From an uncultured Clostridia bacterium (GTDB lineage Bacteria > Bacillota > Clostridia > Oscillospirales > CAG-272), in NCBI GenBank assembly GCA_946040935.1, contig CAMGCN010000055.1, positions 1 through 6,695 of the forward strand: a stretch of DNA of 6,695 bases, given 5' to 3'. A program made the translations under genes and the position numbers. The notes under the pieces are model-generated. The model was not told where the DNA came from, searched no databases, and saw only the letters and a list, made by a program, of their open reading frames with translations. Positions 1-6,276 of the stretch are shown piece after piece (position 1 is the stretch's first letter; the number at the start of each line of letters is the position of its first letter).

Positions 1-257
1 TATACATTCTGTGCCGAGGTGATTATCTGTACGGGTTTATCCTCGCCGATATCCAGCTGACAGATGCTCAGACGGTCTGCGTCGGGATGTTTTTCTTTCT
101 TTATAATTTTGGCAACGACAATATTCGAGATATCCTTGGAGAGGGTTTCATATCCCTCGACCTTGCTTCCCGTGTCGGTCATTCTGTCGCAGTAGTCCTT
201 GGTCGGAATATCAGATACCGAAACGAACTCCTGCAGCCATTCCATTGGTAAATTCAT
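1..257 (-). CDS. pheT: Phenylalanyl-tRNA synthetase beta subunit, N-terminal part (cut by window edge)
   Basis: PheT is the beta chain of the cytosolic (alpha-beta)2 enzyme that charges tRNA-Phe. Only the first 85 codons are inside the window; the full protein is normally about 790-800 residues, so the rest lies beyond base 1. The protein begins MNLPMEWLQEFV, typical of PheT. From about residue 45 it enters the EMAP/OB-fold tRNA-binding domain, with the signature HPDADRL followed by QLDIGEDKPVQII and a SAQNV turn. The ATG at 257-255 is chosen because AGGAG (269-265) sits 7 bases upstream. The gap to the pheS stop is 15 bases, so the two subunits are co-transcribed from the T-box leader upstream of pheS. 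Gene order and sequence both support the call; nothing unusual was seen. Confidence 0.95.
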   Translation of the reverse strand, partial: MNLPMEWLQEFVSVSDIPTKDYCDRMTDTGSKVEGYETLSKDISNIVVAKIIKKEKHPDADRLSICQLDIGEDKPVQIITSAQNV

Positions 258-272
258 TTTACTACTCCTATA

Positions 273-1295
273 TCAGAACTGTTTTAGAAAACGCTTGTCG
301 TTTTCATAGAAAAGTCTTATGTCATCTATGCCGAGACGCGTCATGGCAATACGCTCAATGCCCATTCCGAAAGCAAATCCCGAGTATACATCCGGGTCAA
401 TATCGCATCCGCGAAGCACGTTAGGATGTACCATGCCTGCGCCCAGAATCTCTATCCAGCCCTCGCCCTTACAAAGGCGGCAGCCCTTTCCTCCGCATAC
501 AAAGCAGGAAACGTCAACCTCTGCCGACGGCTCGGTAAAGGGAAAATGATGAGGACGGAAGCGAAGCCGCGTTTCTGCGCCGAACATCTTTTTAGCGAAG
601 GTTTCGAGCATGTCCTTGAGCGCTCCCATAGTTATTCCCTTATCAACTACAAGTCCCTCGAACTGGTGGAATACAGGCGAGTGAGTAGAGTCGAGAGTGT
701 CCGAACGGTAAACCGCGCCGGGCGAGATAATTCTGATAGGCGGCTTCTGTTTTTCCATAGTTCTAACCTGAACAGGGGATGTCTGGGAACGAAGAAGTAT
801 CTTATCGGTTATATAGAAGGTATCCTGCGTATCCCTTGCAGGGTGATTCTCGGGAATGTTGAGCGCCTGGAAGTTGTAATAGTCAAGCTCAACCTCGGGA
901 CCGTCAACAACGTCAAAGCCCATGGACACGAAGATATCCGTCATCTCACGTCTGACCTCGGAAAGAGGATGATGCGCGCCGAATTCAAAATCATCTCCCG
1001 GTATTGTAACGTCAATCTTTTCTTCTGCGAGCTTGCTTGAGAGCGCTTTTGTCTTAAGCTCTTCCGCTTTTTCTGTCAAAAAAGCGTCTATTTCCTCTCT
1101 GACCTTATTGGCAAGCGCGCCGATAACAGGCCTCTCTTCGGGAGAGAGCGCGCCCATACCGCGCAAAAGCGCAGTAAGCTCGCCTTTCTTTCCGAGGTAT
1201 TTAACACGAACGGCGTCAAGCGCGCTTATATCGTCCGCTTGATTTGCTATCGCGTCTTTTGCTTCGGAAAGTATCTTTTCAAGTTTTTCCTTCAT
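273..1295 (-). CDS. pheS: Phenylalanyl-tRNA synthetase alpha subunit
   Basis: PheS is the catalytic class II subunit: it activates Phe with ATP and transfers it to tRNA-Phe. The length is 340 residues, normal for bacterial PheS. Residues 1-90 are a helical coiled-coil tRNA-binding arm. The class II core then follows, with [11 protein letters not shown] (151-161), [11 protein letters not shown] (168-178), the motif 2 region [21 protein letters not shown] (191-214) and motif 3 [13 protein letters not shown] (306-318). Ala308 lies in the amino-acid pocket, at the position that sets substrate size. Residues 264-275 carry four Cys (CFVC...GCRLC), an insert I recall as common in Firmicute PheS and absent in E. 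coli. The frame is open to 1373, but the upstream part runs through the T-box terminator. The ATG at 1295 gives the normal N-terminus MKEKLEKIL and has an AAAGGAAAAG purine stretch upstream. It is first in the pheST operon. Confidence 0.97.
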   Translation of the reverse strand: MKEKLEKILSEAKDAIANQADDISALDAVRVKYLGKKGELTALLRGMGALSPEERPVIGALANKVREEIDAFLTEKAEELKTKALSSKLAEEKIDVTIPGDDFEFGAHHPLSEVRREMTDIFVSMGFDVVDGPEVELDYYNFQALNIPENHPARDTQDTFYITDKILLRSQTSPVQVRTMEKQKPPIRIISPGAVYRSDTLDSTHSPVFHQFEGLVVDKGITMGALKDMLETFAKKMFGAETRLRFRPHHFPFTEPSAEVDVSCFVCGGKGCRLCKGEGWIEILGAGMVHPNVLRGCDIDPDVYSGFAFGMGIERIAMTRLGIDDIRLFYENDKRFLKQF

Positions 1296-1322
1296 ATCAA
1301 CTTTTCCTTTCAAAGTAAAATC

Positions 1323-1357
1323 AAAAATAAAACGCCGCCCCAAACAACAGGGCGACG
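1323..1357 (-). terminator. Intrinsic terminator arm of the pheST T-box
   Basis: On the minus strand CGTCGCCC (1357-1350) and GGGCGGCG (1340-1333) form an 8-bp stem with one G-U pair and a 9-base loop. A T-rich tail (TTTTATTTTT) follows. The 5' arm is shared with the T-box antiterminator, so the hairpin is conditional. It lies about 27 bases upstream of the pheS ATG. Confidence 0.9.
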
Positions 1358-1546
1358 GTAATCGCTGTACCACCTGAATTCACGCGCAAAAGCGCGCCTC
1401 ATACGCTGTAACGGAACGACCGTGCGGATATTTCCCTCCGCATACTCCAAAGCGAAATGCGCAAATACCAACGTCAGGCGGCTTTCAGACGGCGACCTCC
1501 CTCTCTTGTCACGTTTTATGTATTCTTGCCTCTTTTTCATCGTATT
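1323..1546 (-). promoter_or_regulatory. T-box leader (tRNA-Phe-responsive riboswitch) of pheST
   Basis: This is the leader RNA between the promoter and pheS. Reading the minus strand, it has the AGAGAG bulge (about 1506-1501) and a distal Stem I arm (GGAGGTCGCC then TGAAAGCC). Next come a candidate specifier codon UUC (1456-1454) just before GCUUUGGAG, and a Stem III hairpin TGCGGA/TCCGCA (1442-1423). The T-box sequence AGGTGGTACAGCG (1375-1363) follows. UGGU (1372-1369) would pair with the ACCA end of uncharged tRNA-Phe, and CAGG (1376-1373) pairs with CCTG downstream to form the antiterminator, which competes with the terminator at 1323-1357. By established T-box logic, uncharged tRNA-Phe permits pheST expression. 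The T-box core departs slightly from the usual AGGGTGGNACCGCG. The 5' end is inferred from the -10 box. Confidence 0.9.
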
Positions 1547-1552
1547 TATGAT

Positions 1553-1582
1553 AGTTTATCATGTAATCGTGCGTTTTGTCAA
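1553..1582 (-). promoter_or_regulatory. Sigma-A type promoter of the pheST operon
   Basis: On the minus strand there is a perfect -35 TTGACA (1582-1577), an 18-base spacer and a -10 TAAACT (1558-1553) matching 4 of 6 consensus bases. Transcription would start near 1546, just before the T-box leader. The position makes sense because nothing else between here and pheS needs a promoter. Confidence 0.75.
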
Positions 1583-1784
1583 GGTTTTGACGATAATTTA
1601 TTTCTTATACATCAAGCAGCAAAGCGGGATTTCAGCCTAAAACATCCGCCGAAGGATAGTTTGAAACAGGCATTTTTTCGCAGAGCAAACGCTGTGACCG
1701 CAGGAATACATTTGTATTTCAAAGGAGCAATAGGAAGCTGTGTAGGAAAAGGCCGTTTCACACCTGTGTGTTCGGCTTATATCG
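1583..1784. other. Non-coding spacer between pheST and the deacetylase operon
   Basis: I see no convincing gene here on either strand. Open frames crossing it have no Shine-Dalgarno site and no recognisable protein. It contains an imperfect hairpin at 1752-1776 (GCCG/CGGC outer stem, TTT/TT internal loop, CACA/TGTG inner stem). Read on the minus strand, this hairpin is followed by CTTTTCC, so it could be a weak backup terminator for the deacetylase operon. Confidence 0.5.
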
Positions 1785-1814
1785 AAAAAGGATACAAACA
1801 AAGTCATATCCTTT
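1785..1814 (-). terminator. Probable intrinsic terminator of the kinase-deacetylase operon
   Basis: On the minus strand AAAGGATA (1814-1807) pairs with TATCCTTT (1794-1787) across a 12-base loop and runs into TTTTT (1789-1785). It lies 17 bases past the deacetylase stop codon. The stem is AT-rich with only two G-C pairs, so it is probably not strong on its own; a second hairpin at 1752-1776 may assist. Confidence 0.6.
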
Positions 1815-1831
1815 CTGTCGTTGTATTAATA

Positions 1832-3259
1832 TCAGTTATTTACACCGTGATGCACGGCAGGCGACGAAGCGTTCAGAGTTCCGAAAGTATAACCGTTGTC
1901 TACACAGTATTCGAGGATTCTCGGAAGAGCGGCAAGAGTCGCAGGTTTTATATCATGCATGAGCACAACGGACGCGCTCTGTTTGCTGATTCCGTTTGTG
2001 ACATTATAATAAATAACATCGGGGTCCGTCGTTTGCGTGTCTGACGAGCCGACATTCCAGTCGAAGTAAGAATATCCCATTTCCTGAACTAGCGAAACGA
2101 GCTTTGTCATTATTCCTGTACAGAACTGCCTGCTGACCATATTTGAGCTTCCGCCGGGAAAGCGCATTATATCGGTATATGAGCCCGTCTGCTGTTTTAT
2201 CACTTCCTGCATATAGTTAAAGTCTGCAAGATAAGAGTCGACCGATGAGTATATCGAAAACTCATGCGTTCCCGTATGCACGCCGACCGCATGTCCCTCG
2301 CTATACTCCCTTGCTATCATATCAATATATGACGGAAACTGCGCGGTGACAAAGAACGTCGCTTTTGCGCCGTATTTTGCGAGGACATCGAGAACGTCTG
2401 CGGTATAACAGCAGGGTCCGTCGTCAAATGTAAGATATACGACCTTTCCGCTCGGCTGTTCCGCAATGTGTTGAGGAGCGGGTGCAACAACGGTAACCCT
2501 GCGCGTTTCCTGCGATGTGTTTCCCGCCTCATCCGTGACGGTATATGTGATAGTGTATACTCCTGCCTCCGATGTGTCCACCGAGCCGTCAACCGTCACT
2601 TTATCGGTGATATCTCCGTCGGCGTTGTCTGTTGCCGAGTAGCCGGGCTCGTCAAATACGCTTCCCACCTTCATATACATATTCATATCGCCCAAAAAGT
2701 AAAATTCAGGCGGTGTGGTATCGTCTAAATACTCAACGGGAACAGAAACCGAGGCATTATTTCCCGAGGAGTCGGAAACGCTTAAAATAAGCGAATTTTC
2801 TCCCCATTCCTCTTTTACCTTGTCGGTGATGTCTCCGTCATAGTTATCCTTTGCAGTATATGAAGCGATATATTTTTTTCCTCTGTATACGGTTATCTTC
2901 TCCTCGGCGCAATCTATTGTAGGTTTGGTTTTGTCCACGACCTTTACCGTTCTGTGCGCAGTCAGTTTTTTGTCCTTATATTCGGTTATATACTCGAGTG
3001 TATATTCTCCTATTTTATCTGTATCGACATATCCCGACTCGGACACATCGACGTCTCTGTAACTTATCAGTCCACCGCCGTACTTTCCCTGCGCGCCTTC
3101 ATCGTCATATCTCGAAAAGACTTCTATCTCCTCGTCCCCTCCGTTGAGGGTAAGAGTAAGCTTAGGTGCAAAAAACAAGAGTCCGCACAACGTCCCTGCG
3201 ATGAGCAACACACAGAATACCGCAACAGATACTATAATTATTCTTTTCTTTTTCTTCAT
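1832..3259 (-). CDS. Membrane-anchored polysaccharide deacetylase with three Ig-like (DUF5011/HYR-type) domains
   Basis: This 475-residue cell-surface protein is probably a metal-dependent de-N-acetylase of peptidoglycan or another extracellular glycan. Residues 1-6 are basic (MKKKKR) and 7-31 form one hydrophobic helix with no lipobox, so it is likely a signal anchor. Residues about 33-258 hold three beta-sandwich modules. The second and third share the signature DNxDGDITDKV (near 138-148 and 211-221), and the third ends in YTITYTVTDEAGNTS, typical of DUF5011. The NodB domain follows with all five motifs: TFDDGP (277-282), HTGTH (328-332), RFPGG (366-370), DWNVGSSD (400-407) and LMHD (433-436). 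The Asp, His-His and Arg expected for catalysis are present, so it should be active. The ATG at 3259 is preferred because AAGGTG lies 4 bases upstream and the signal anchor follows at once. The start is 13 bases after the kinase stop, so they form one operon. The substrate is not deducible. Confidence 0.92.
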   Translation of the reverse strand: MKKKKRIIIVSVAVFCVLLIAGTLCGLLFFAPKLTLTLNGGDEEIEVFSRYDDEGAQGKYGGGLISYRDVDVSESGYVDTDKIGEYTLEYITEYKDKKLTAHRTVKVVDKTKPTIDCAEEKITVYRGKKYIASYTAKDNYDGDITDKVKEEWGENSLILSVSDSSGNNASVSVPVEYLDDTTPPEFYFLGDMNMYMKVGSVFDEPGYSATDNADGDITDKVTVDGSVDTSEAGVYTITYTVTDEAGNTSQETRRVTVVAPAPQHIAEQPSGKVVYLTFDDGPCCYTADVLDVLAKYGAKATFFVTAQFPSYIDMIAREYSEGHAVGVHTGTHEFSIYSSVDSYLADFNYMQEVIKQQTGSYTDIMRFPGGSSNMVSRQFCTGIMTKLVSLVQEMGYSYFDWNVGSSDTQTTDPDVIYYNVTNGISKQSASVVLMHDIKPATLAALPRILEYCVDNGYTFGTLNASSPAVHHGVNN

Positions 3260-3272
3260 TTTACACCTTGTA

Positions 3273-3773
3273 TTATCTGTAGCTTTCAATAACCTTTTTA
3301 ATCTCTTCTGCCGCGTCCCCCGCCGTGCCGCGCGTCCAGTCGAACGTAATGTCGGCGTATTTTTCGTAATAAGGCGTCCTCTGCTTATACATGTCGGCAA
3401 GCGTCTGCCCGTCCTTTAATACGATTCCCCGGGATGTCGGATTTGTAATTCTCTTTTGCATTTCATCGCAAGTGATTTTTATATAAATTATCTTTCCTAT
3501 TTTGCGAAAATGCTCCATTGCCCCTTCGCAAAATATCGCGCTGCCGCCCGTGGCTATTACTGTGTTTTCAACGTCAAGAGAAGCGTTTACATCGTTTTCG
3601 AGCTTTGAAAAATAGTCGTTTCCCTTTGTATTAATTATCTGTTGAAGCGGCATTCCCGCCCTTTTCTGTATAACTAAATCAGAGTCGATAAAGTCGAAAG
3701 AAAGCATTTTCGCGAGTATTACGCCGACCGTGCTTTTCCCGCTCCCCGGCATTCCGATGAGAATAAAATTCAT
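3273..3773 (-). CDS. Shikimate kinase-like P-loop kinase (divergent substrate site)
   Basis: This 166-residue protein has the length and fold pattern of shikimate kinase (AroK), which phosphorylates shikimate at O3 in the aromatic pathway. It shows Walker A GMPGSGKST (7-15) and FIDSD (28-32), whose Asp32 matches the shikimate-binding Asp34 of the M. tuberculosis enzyme. It also has ATGGS (74-78), a LID Arg in TSRGIV (Arg115) and QRTPYY with Arg132 (equivalent to Arg136). Two normal features are changed: the usual GExxFR is GNDYFS, so the substrate-binding Arg58 is Ser56, and the GGG loop is GGS. The kinase role is clear but the substrate is less certain. No other aromatic-pathway gene is nearby. 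The ATG at 3773 has AAAGG 7 bases upstream and starts directly at the P-loop strand; the open frame runs further upstream without a better start. Confidence 0.82.
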   Translation of the reverse strand: MNFILIGMPGSGKSTVGVILAKMLSFDFIDSDLVIQKRAGMPLQQIINTKGNDYFSKLENDVNASLDVENTVIATGGSAIFCEGAMEHFRKIGKIIYIKITCDEMQKRITNPTSRGIVLKDGQTLADMYKQRTPYYEKYADITFDWTRGTAGDAAEEIKKVIESYR

Positions 3774-3803
3774 GTTTTTTCCTTTATTTCTTTTTTCAGC
3801 ATA

Positions 3804-3832
3804 ATTATACACCCAAATACATTTTATGTAAA
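3804..3832 (-). promoter_or_regulatory. Strong sigma-A promoter of the kinase-deacetylase operon
   Basis: On the minus strand there is TTTACA (3832-3827), a 17-base spacer and a perfect TATAAT (3809-3804). Transcription would start near 3797, leaving a leader of about 24 bases before the kinase ATG at 3773. No operator or riboswitch is visible in so short a leader. Confidence 0.85.
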
Positions 3833-3934
3833 GAGTAAGTATGGGCTATTAAAAAGAAAAAATATATGTCTGAAAACACAAACGCACCGCTTCGCCCTGC
3901 AAACAGGTATTTCTTAAGCTGTCCGACGCGAGCG

Positions 3935-3969
3935 AAAAAAATGTCGGAGCAAATACTCCGACATTTTTT
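3935..3969 (-). terminator. Intrinsic terminator of asnA (symmetrical, could work both ways)
   Basis: ATGTCGGAG (3941-3949) and CTCCGACAT (3956-3964) form a perfect 9-bp stem around a 6-base loop. It is flanked by a run of A on one side and T on the other. Read on the minus strand it starts 10 bases after the asnA stop and ends in seven T. The same hairpin would also stop transcription arriving on the plus strand. Confidence 0.93.
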
Positions 3970-3978
3970 ACTGTTTAA

Positions 3979-4986
3979 TTATAGAAGCAAAATTCCTGCG
4001 TTTTCGCAAATTCTCTTTGTCTCGTCGTCCCAAACCGAAACCTGTACCTCTCCTATATGCGCTTTCTGCAAAAGGAGCATACAAAGTCGGGACTGACCTA
4101 TTCCGCCGCCTATTGTATAGGGCAAATTTCCCAAAAGGAGCTCACGGTGAAACTCCATGCTTCTGCGGTCGTCCGCCCCCGCCTCGGCAAGCTGTCTGTC
4201 AAGAGATTCGGGACTGACGCGTATGCCCATGCTTGAAACCTCAAAGGCAATATCGAGAAGCTCGTTATAGAAAATAATATCTCCGTTGAGCGACCAATCG
4301 TCATAGTCGGGCGCACGTCCGTCGTGAGGTTTTCCGCTCTTTAGTTTTCCGCCTATTTCCATAACAAACGCGGTAGGATGAGCCTTTACGTAATTATACT
4401 CCCTCTCGTGCGGCGTTGCGTCCGGCCACATATCCTCAAGCTCTTGCGTCGTCACAAACGATACTTCACGTGAAAGCTCAAGAGTTATTTCAGAAAAAAC
4501 CTTTTTAATTTCGTCGAGTGTATCACAAATGGCGTTTACCTCTTTGATAACCGTTGCTTTAAGATATTCCTTGTTTCTGTCGTTTATATTTATAACCTTT
4601 TCCCAGTCCCACTGGTCGGTGTAAACCGAGTGAATACAGTCAATGTCCTCGTCGCGGCGTATGGCGTTCATGTCCGTGTACAGTCCCGTTCCCTCATGGA
4701 AGTCGTACTTTTTCAGCGCCATACGCTTCCACTTTGCAAGCGAGTGTACTATCTCTGCGTCTCTGCCTGTAGCCTTTATATCAAACGTAACGGGACGTTC
4801 GACTCCGTTCAGGTCATCGTTTAATCCTGTCGAATGTTCGACAAAAAGAGGGGCTGACACTCTTTTAAGATTGAGCGCCTCACACAGCTTGTGTGCAAAT
4901 GTCTGCTTTATTATATCTATACCTCTCTGTGTATGATAAACATCAAGAGGGGTGTGATAATCTTTCGGTACGATTACTTTTTCCAT
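3979..4986 (-). CDS. asnA: Aspartate-ammonia ligase (ammonia-dependent asparagine synthetase)
   Basis: AsnA makes asparagine from aspartate, ammonia and ATP in the cytosol; its fold is related to class II aspartyl-tRNA synthetases. The 335 residues compare with 330 in E. coli AsnA. Recognisable blocks are HSLAKWKR (81-88), GLYTDMNAIRRDED (101-114), HSVYTDQWDWE (119-129), RAPDYDDW (224-231), FEVSSMGIRV (248-257) and GGGIGQSR (293-300), all in the usual order and intact. The segment between RAPDYDDW and NGDI is shorter than in E. coli. The ATG at 4986 has GGAGG 6 bases upstream. The gene stands alone, with its own promoter and terminator, and is divergent from the GS-like gene, which fits a shared nitrogen-assimilation theme. 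Confidence 0.97.
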   Translation of the reverse strand: MEKVIVPKDYHTPLDVYHTQRGIDIIKQTFAHKLCEALNLKRVSAPLFVEHSTGLNDDLNGVERPVTFDIKATGRDAEIVHSLAKWKRMALKKYDFHEGTGLYTDMNAIRRDEDIDCIHSVYTDQWDWEKVININDRNKEYLKATVIKEVNAICDTLDEIKKVFSEITLELSREVSFVTTQELEDMWPDATPHEREYNYVKAHPTAFVMEIGGKLKSGKPHDGRAPDYDDWSLNGDIIFYNELLDIAFEVSSMGIRVSPESLDRQLAEAGADDRRSMEFHRELLLGNLPYTIGGGIGQSRLCMLLLQKAHIGEVQVSVWDDETKRICENAGILLL

Positions 4987-5020
4987 TTACATCCTCCGGC
5001 TTGTTATATAATACCGTATA

Positions 5021-5049
5021 ATTCTATTACACATCTTCTCTTTTGTCAA
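5021..5049 (-). promoter_or_regulatory. asnA promoter
   Basis: On the minus strand there is a perfect TTGACA (5049-5044), a 17-base spacer and TAGAAT (5026-5021), 5 of 6 matches to consensus. Transcription would start near 5014, giving a leader of under 30 bases. That leaves no room for a T-box or other leader attenuator, so control, if any, acts at the promoter. Confidence 0.85.
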
Positions 5050-5062
5050 GCAAATTGACAAA
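5042..5062. repeat. Inverted repeat joining the two divergent -35 boxes
   Basis: TTTGTCAA (5042-5049) and TTGACAAA (5055-5062) are perfect 8-base inverted arms around GCAAA. Each arm contains the -35 hexamer of one of the divergent promoters. Part of the symmetry is forced by both hexamers being TTGACA, but it extends two bases past the hexamer on each outer side. It could be an operator or simply back-to-back promoters. Confidence 0.6.
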
Positions 5063-5083
5063 CGCAAGCCGTTATTATATAAT
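5055..5083 (+). promoter_or_regulatory. Consensus promoter of the GS-like/ANTAR operon
   Basis: TTGACA (5055-5060), a 17-base spacer and TATAAT (5078-5083) form a perfect sigma-A consensus promoter. Transcription would start near 5090, 34 bases before the ATG. Promoters this good are often strong and repressed rather than activated, but no known operator is recognised. The leader is too short for the paired hairpins and terminator of an ANTAR antitermination target. Confidence 0.88.
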
Positions 5084-5123
5084 AATATCTGTAATTCTGT
5101 CGAATAATAACAGGAGTTTGCAA

Positions 5124-6272
5124 ATGAAATACAATTACGATGAAATAATGCAATATGTCGAAGAAAACGACGTGAAATTTATACGTCTTTCCTTTTGCGA
5201 CATTTTCGGCGTTCCGAAAAACATCTCTATTTTGCCGTCTGAATTAAAGCGCGCTTTCGAGGACGGTATAGGAATAGACGCTTCCCTTATCGACGGCTTC
5301 GGCGGAAGCGATCAGGTGGTTTATCTTCGCCCTGACAAAGGAAATCTCTCTTCTCTTCCCTGGAGACCTTCGCACGGACGTGTTATACGGCTTTTCTGCG
5401 ATGTCAAAAAAGCTGATGAAACGAGCCTCCCTGCCGACACGAGAAAAATCCTTCGCCGCATGATAGCGCGCGACGTGCGCTCTCAAGGCCTGGTGTGCAA
5501 CGTCGGAAGCGAATGCGAGTTTTATCTTCTCAAGCTTGATACGGACGGAGAACCCACAAGCGTGCCTTTCGACCACGCGACATATATGGATATAGCTCCT
5601 ATCGACCGCGGAGAAAACATAAGGCGTGAAATATGCCTCGACCTTGAAAGAATGGGTATATATCCCCTTGCCTCTCATCACGAGCTGGGGCCCGGACAAA
5701 ATGAAATAGATTTTAAGTATTCGGACGCGGTAAGCGCCGCAGACGACCTGATCACATATCAGTCTGTAGTTCGCACAGTGGCAAATCAAAACGGACTTTG
5801 GGCGTCGTTCGATCCCAAGCCGCTTGCAAACATGCCCGGCAACGGTCTGCATATCAACATTTCACTCACCCGTGACGGAGAAAATATAATGCAGGGAAAA
5901 ACCCTCGATTCTTTTGTTTCAGGCATCTCCCGCAGACTCGCGGAAATCACGGCGTTTCTAAACCCGACAAAAGAATCCTATGAGCGGCTTGACTACTACC
6001 GCGGAGGTATAATCATACATGACGATAAGGGAAACGGCAGAGTAGAGGTCACGTCTCCCGACTCAAAGATCAACCCGTACATTGCGTTTTCTCTGCTCAT
6101 TTGTGCAGGCATGGAAGGAATACGCGATAATTTAAGCGGCGCAAACATGAATCCTCCTCTTCCCCCAACGCTCGACGACGCGATAGGACTTGCACAGAAC
6201 AGCGCATTTGTAAAGGACGTACTGACAGAAGAAGTCCTCGACGCGTATCTCGGCGCAGTAAAGGAGAAATAA
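5124..6272 (+). CDS. Short glutamine synthetase family protein, glnA-like, with altered catalytic flap
   Basis: The protein is a homologue of type I glutamine synthetase (glutamate + ammonia + ATP to glutamine) but has 382 residues against about 440. Starting at MKYNYDEIMQYVEENDVKFI, it keeps the N-terminal beta-grasp domain with Asp52 (Asp50 of Salmonella GS), PWRP (80-82 region), metal ligands Glu130, Glu132, Glu187, Glu194, His243 and Glu308, and NPTKESYERL (280-289). Between Arg288 (Arg321 equivalent) and Arg306 (Arg355) there are only 17 residues instead of 33. The usual PGYEAP...ARNRS...RIP segment is missing, so Glu327, Arg339 and Arg344 have no clear counterparts. Arg359 is Thr310, and the Asn264 position is Pro238. 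The C-terminal loop near 338-345 is also shortened. The ATG at 5124 has AGGAG 7 bases upstream; an upstream in-frame ATG at 5043 lies before the promoter's start site. The fold is certain, normal GS activity is doubtful. An ANTAR-type regulator follows. Confidence 0.88.
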   Translation: MKYNYDEIMQYVEENDVKFIRLSFCDIFGVPKNISILPSELKRAFEDGIGIDASLIDGFGGSDQVVYLRPDKGNLSSLPWRPSHGRVIRLFCDVKKADETSLPADTRKILRRMIARDVRSQGLVCNVGSECEFYLLKLDTDGEPTSVPFDHATYMDIAPIDRGENIRREICLDLERMGIYPLASHHELGPGQNEIDFKYSDAVSAADDLITYQSVVRTVANQNGLWASFDPKPLANMPGNGLHINISLTRDGENIMQGKTLDSFVSGISRRLAEITAFLNPTKESYERLDYYRGGIIIHDDKGNGRVEVTSPDSKINPYIAFSLLICAGMEGIRDNLSGANMNPPLPPTLDDAIGLAQNSAFVKDVLTEEVLDAYLGAVKEK

Positions 6273-6276
6273 GAGC

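Noticed and set aside
426..1040. Long open frame on the plus strand opposite pheS (204 codons)
   Set aside because: pheS is unmistakable on the other strand, and the antisense product shows no domain, signal or start site.
1296..1373. Upstream extension of the pheS reading frame by 26 codons
   Set aside because: It translates the T-box core and terminator; a PheS of 340 residues starting at 1295 is the normal length.
1310..1540. Short open frame on the minus strand inside the pheST leader
   Set aside because: The stretch is fully explained by T-box structure, and the peptide is Arg-rich without family resemblance. It is not a convincing leader peptide.
1457..2044. Plus-strand open frame of 195 codons over the spacer and deacetylase 3' end
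   Set aside because: It overlaps T-box, terminator and NodB coding sequence on the other strand, with no Shine-Dalgarno site and no known motif.
4997..5071. CGGCTTG ... CAAGCCG inverted repeat across the asnA/GS-like intergenic region
   Set aside because: The 7-base arms are 61 bases apart and not centred on the -35 palindrome, and one arm adjoins the asnA ribosome-binding site; probably chance.
5043..5123. Upstream start for the GS-like gene (27 extra codons)
   Set aside because: That ATG precedes the predicted transcription start near 5090 and has no ribosome-binding site; the ATG at 5124 has AGGAG at proper spacing.
5244..5852. Long open frame on the minus strand opposite the GS-like gene (202 codons)
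   Set aside because: It lies wholly within a clearly conserved coding gene, has no recognisable protein features and no ribosome-binding site; it is a mirror effect of codon bias.
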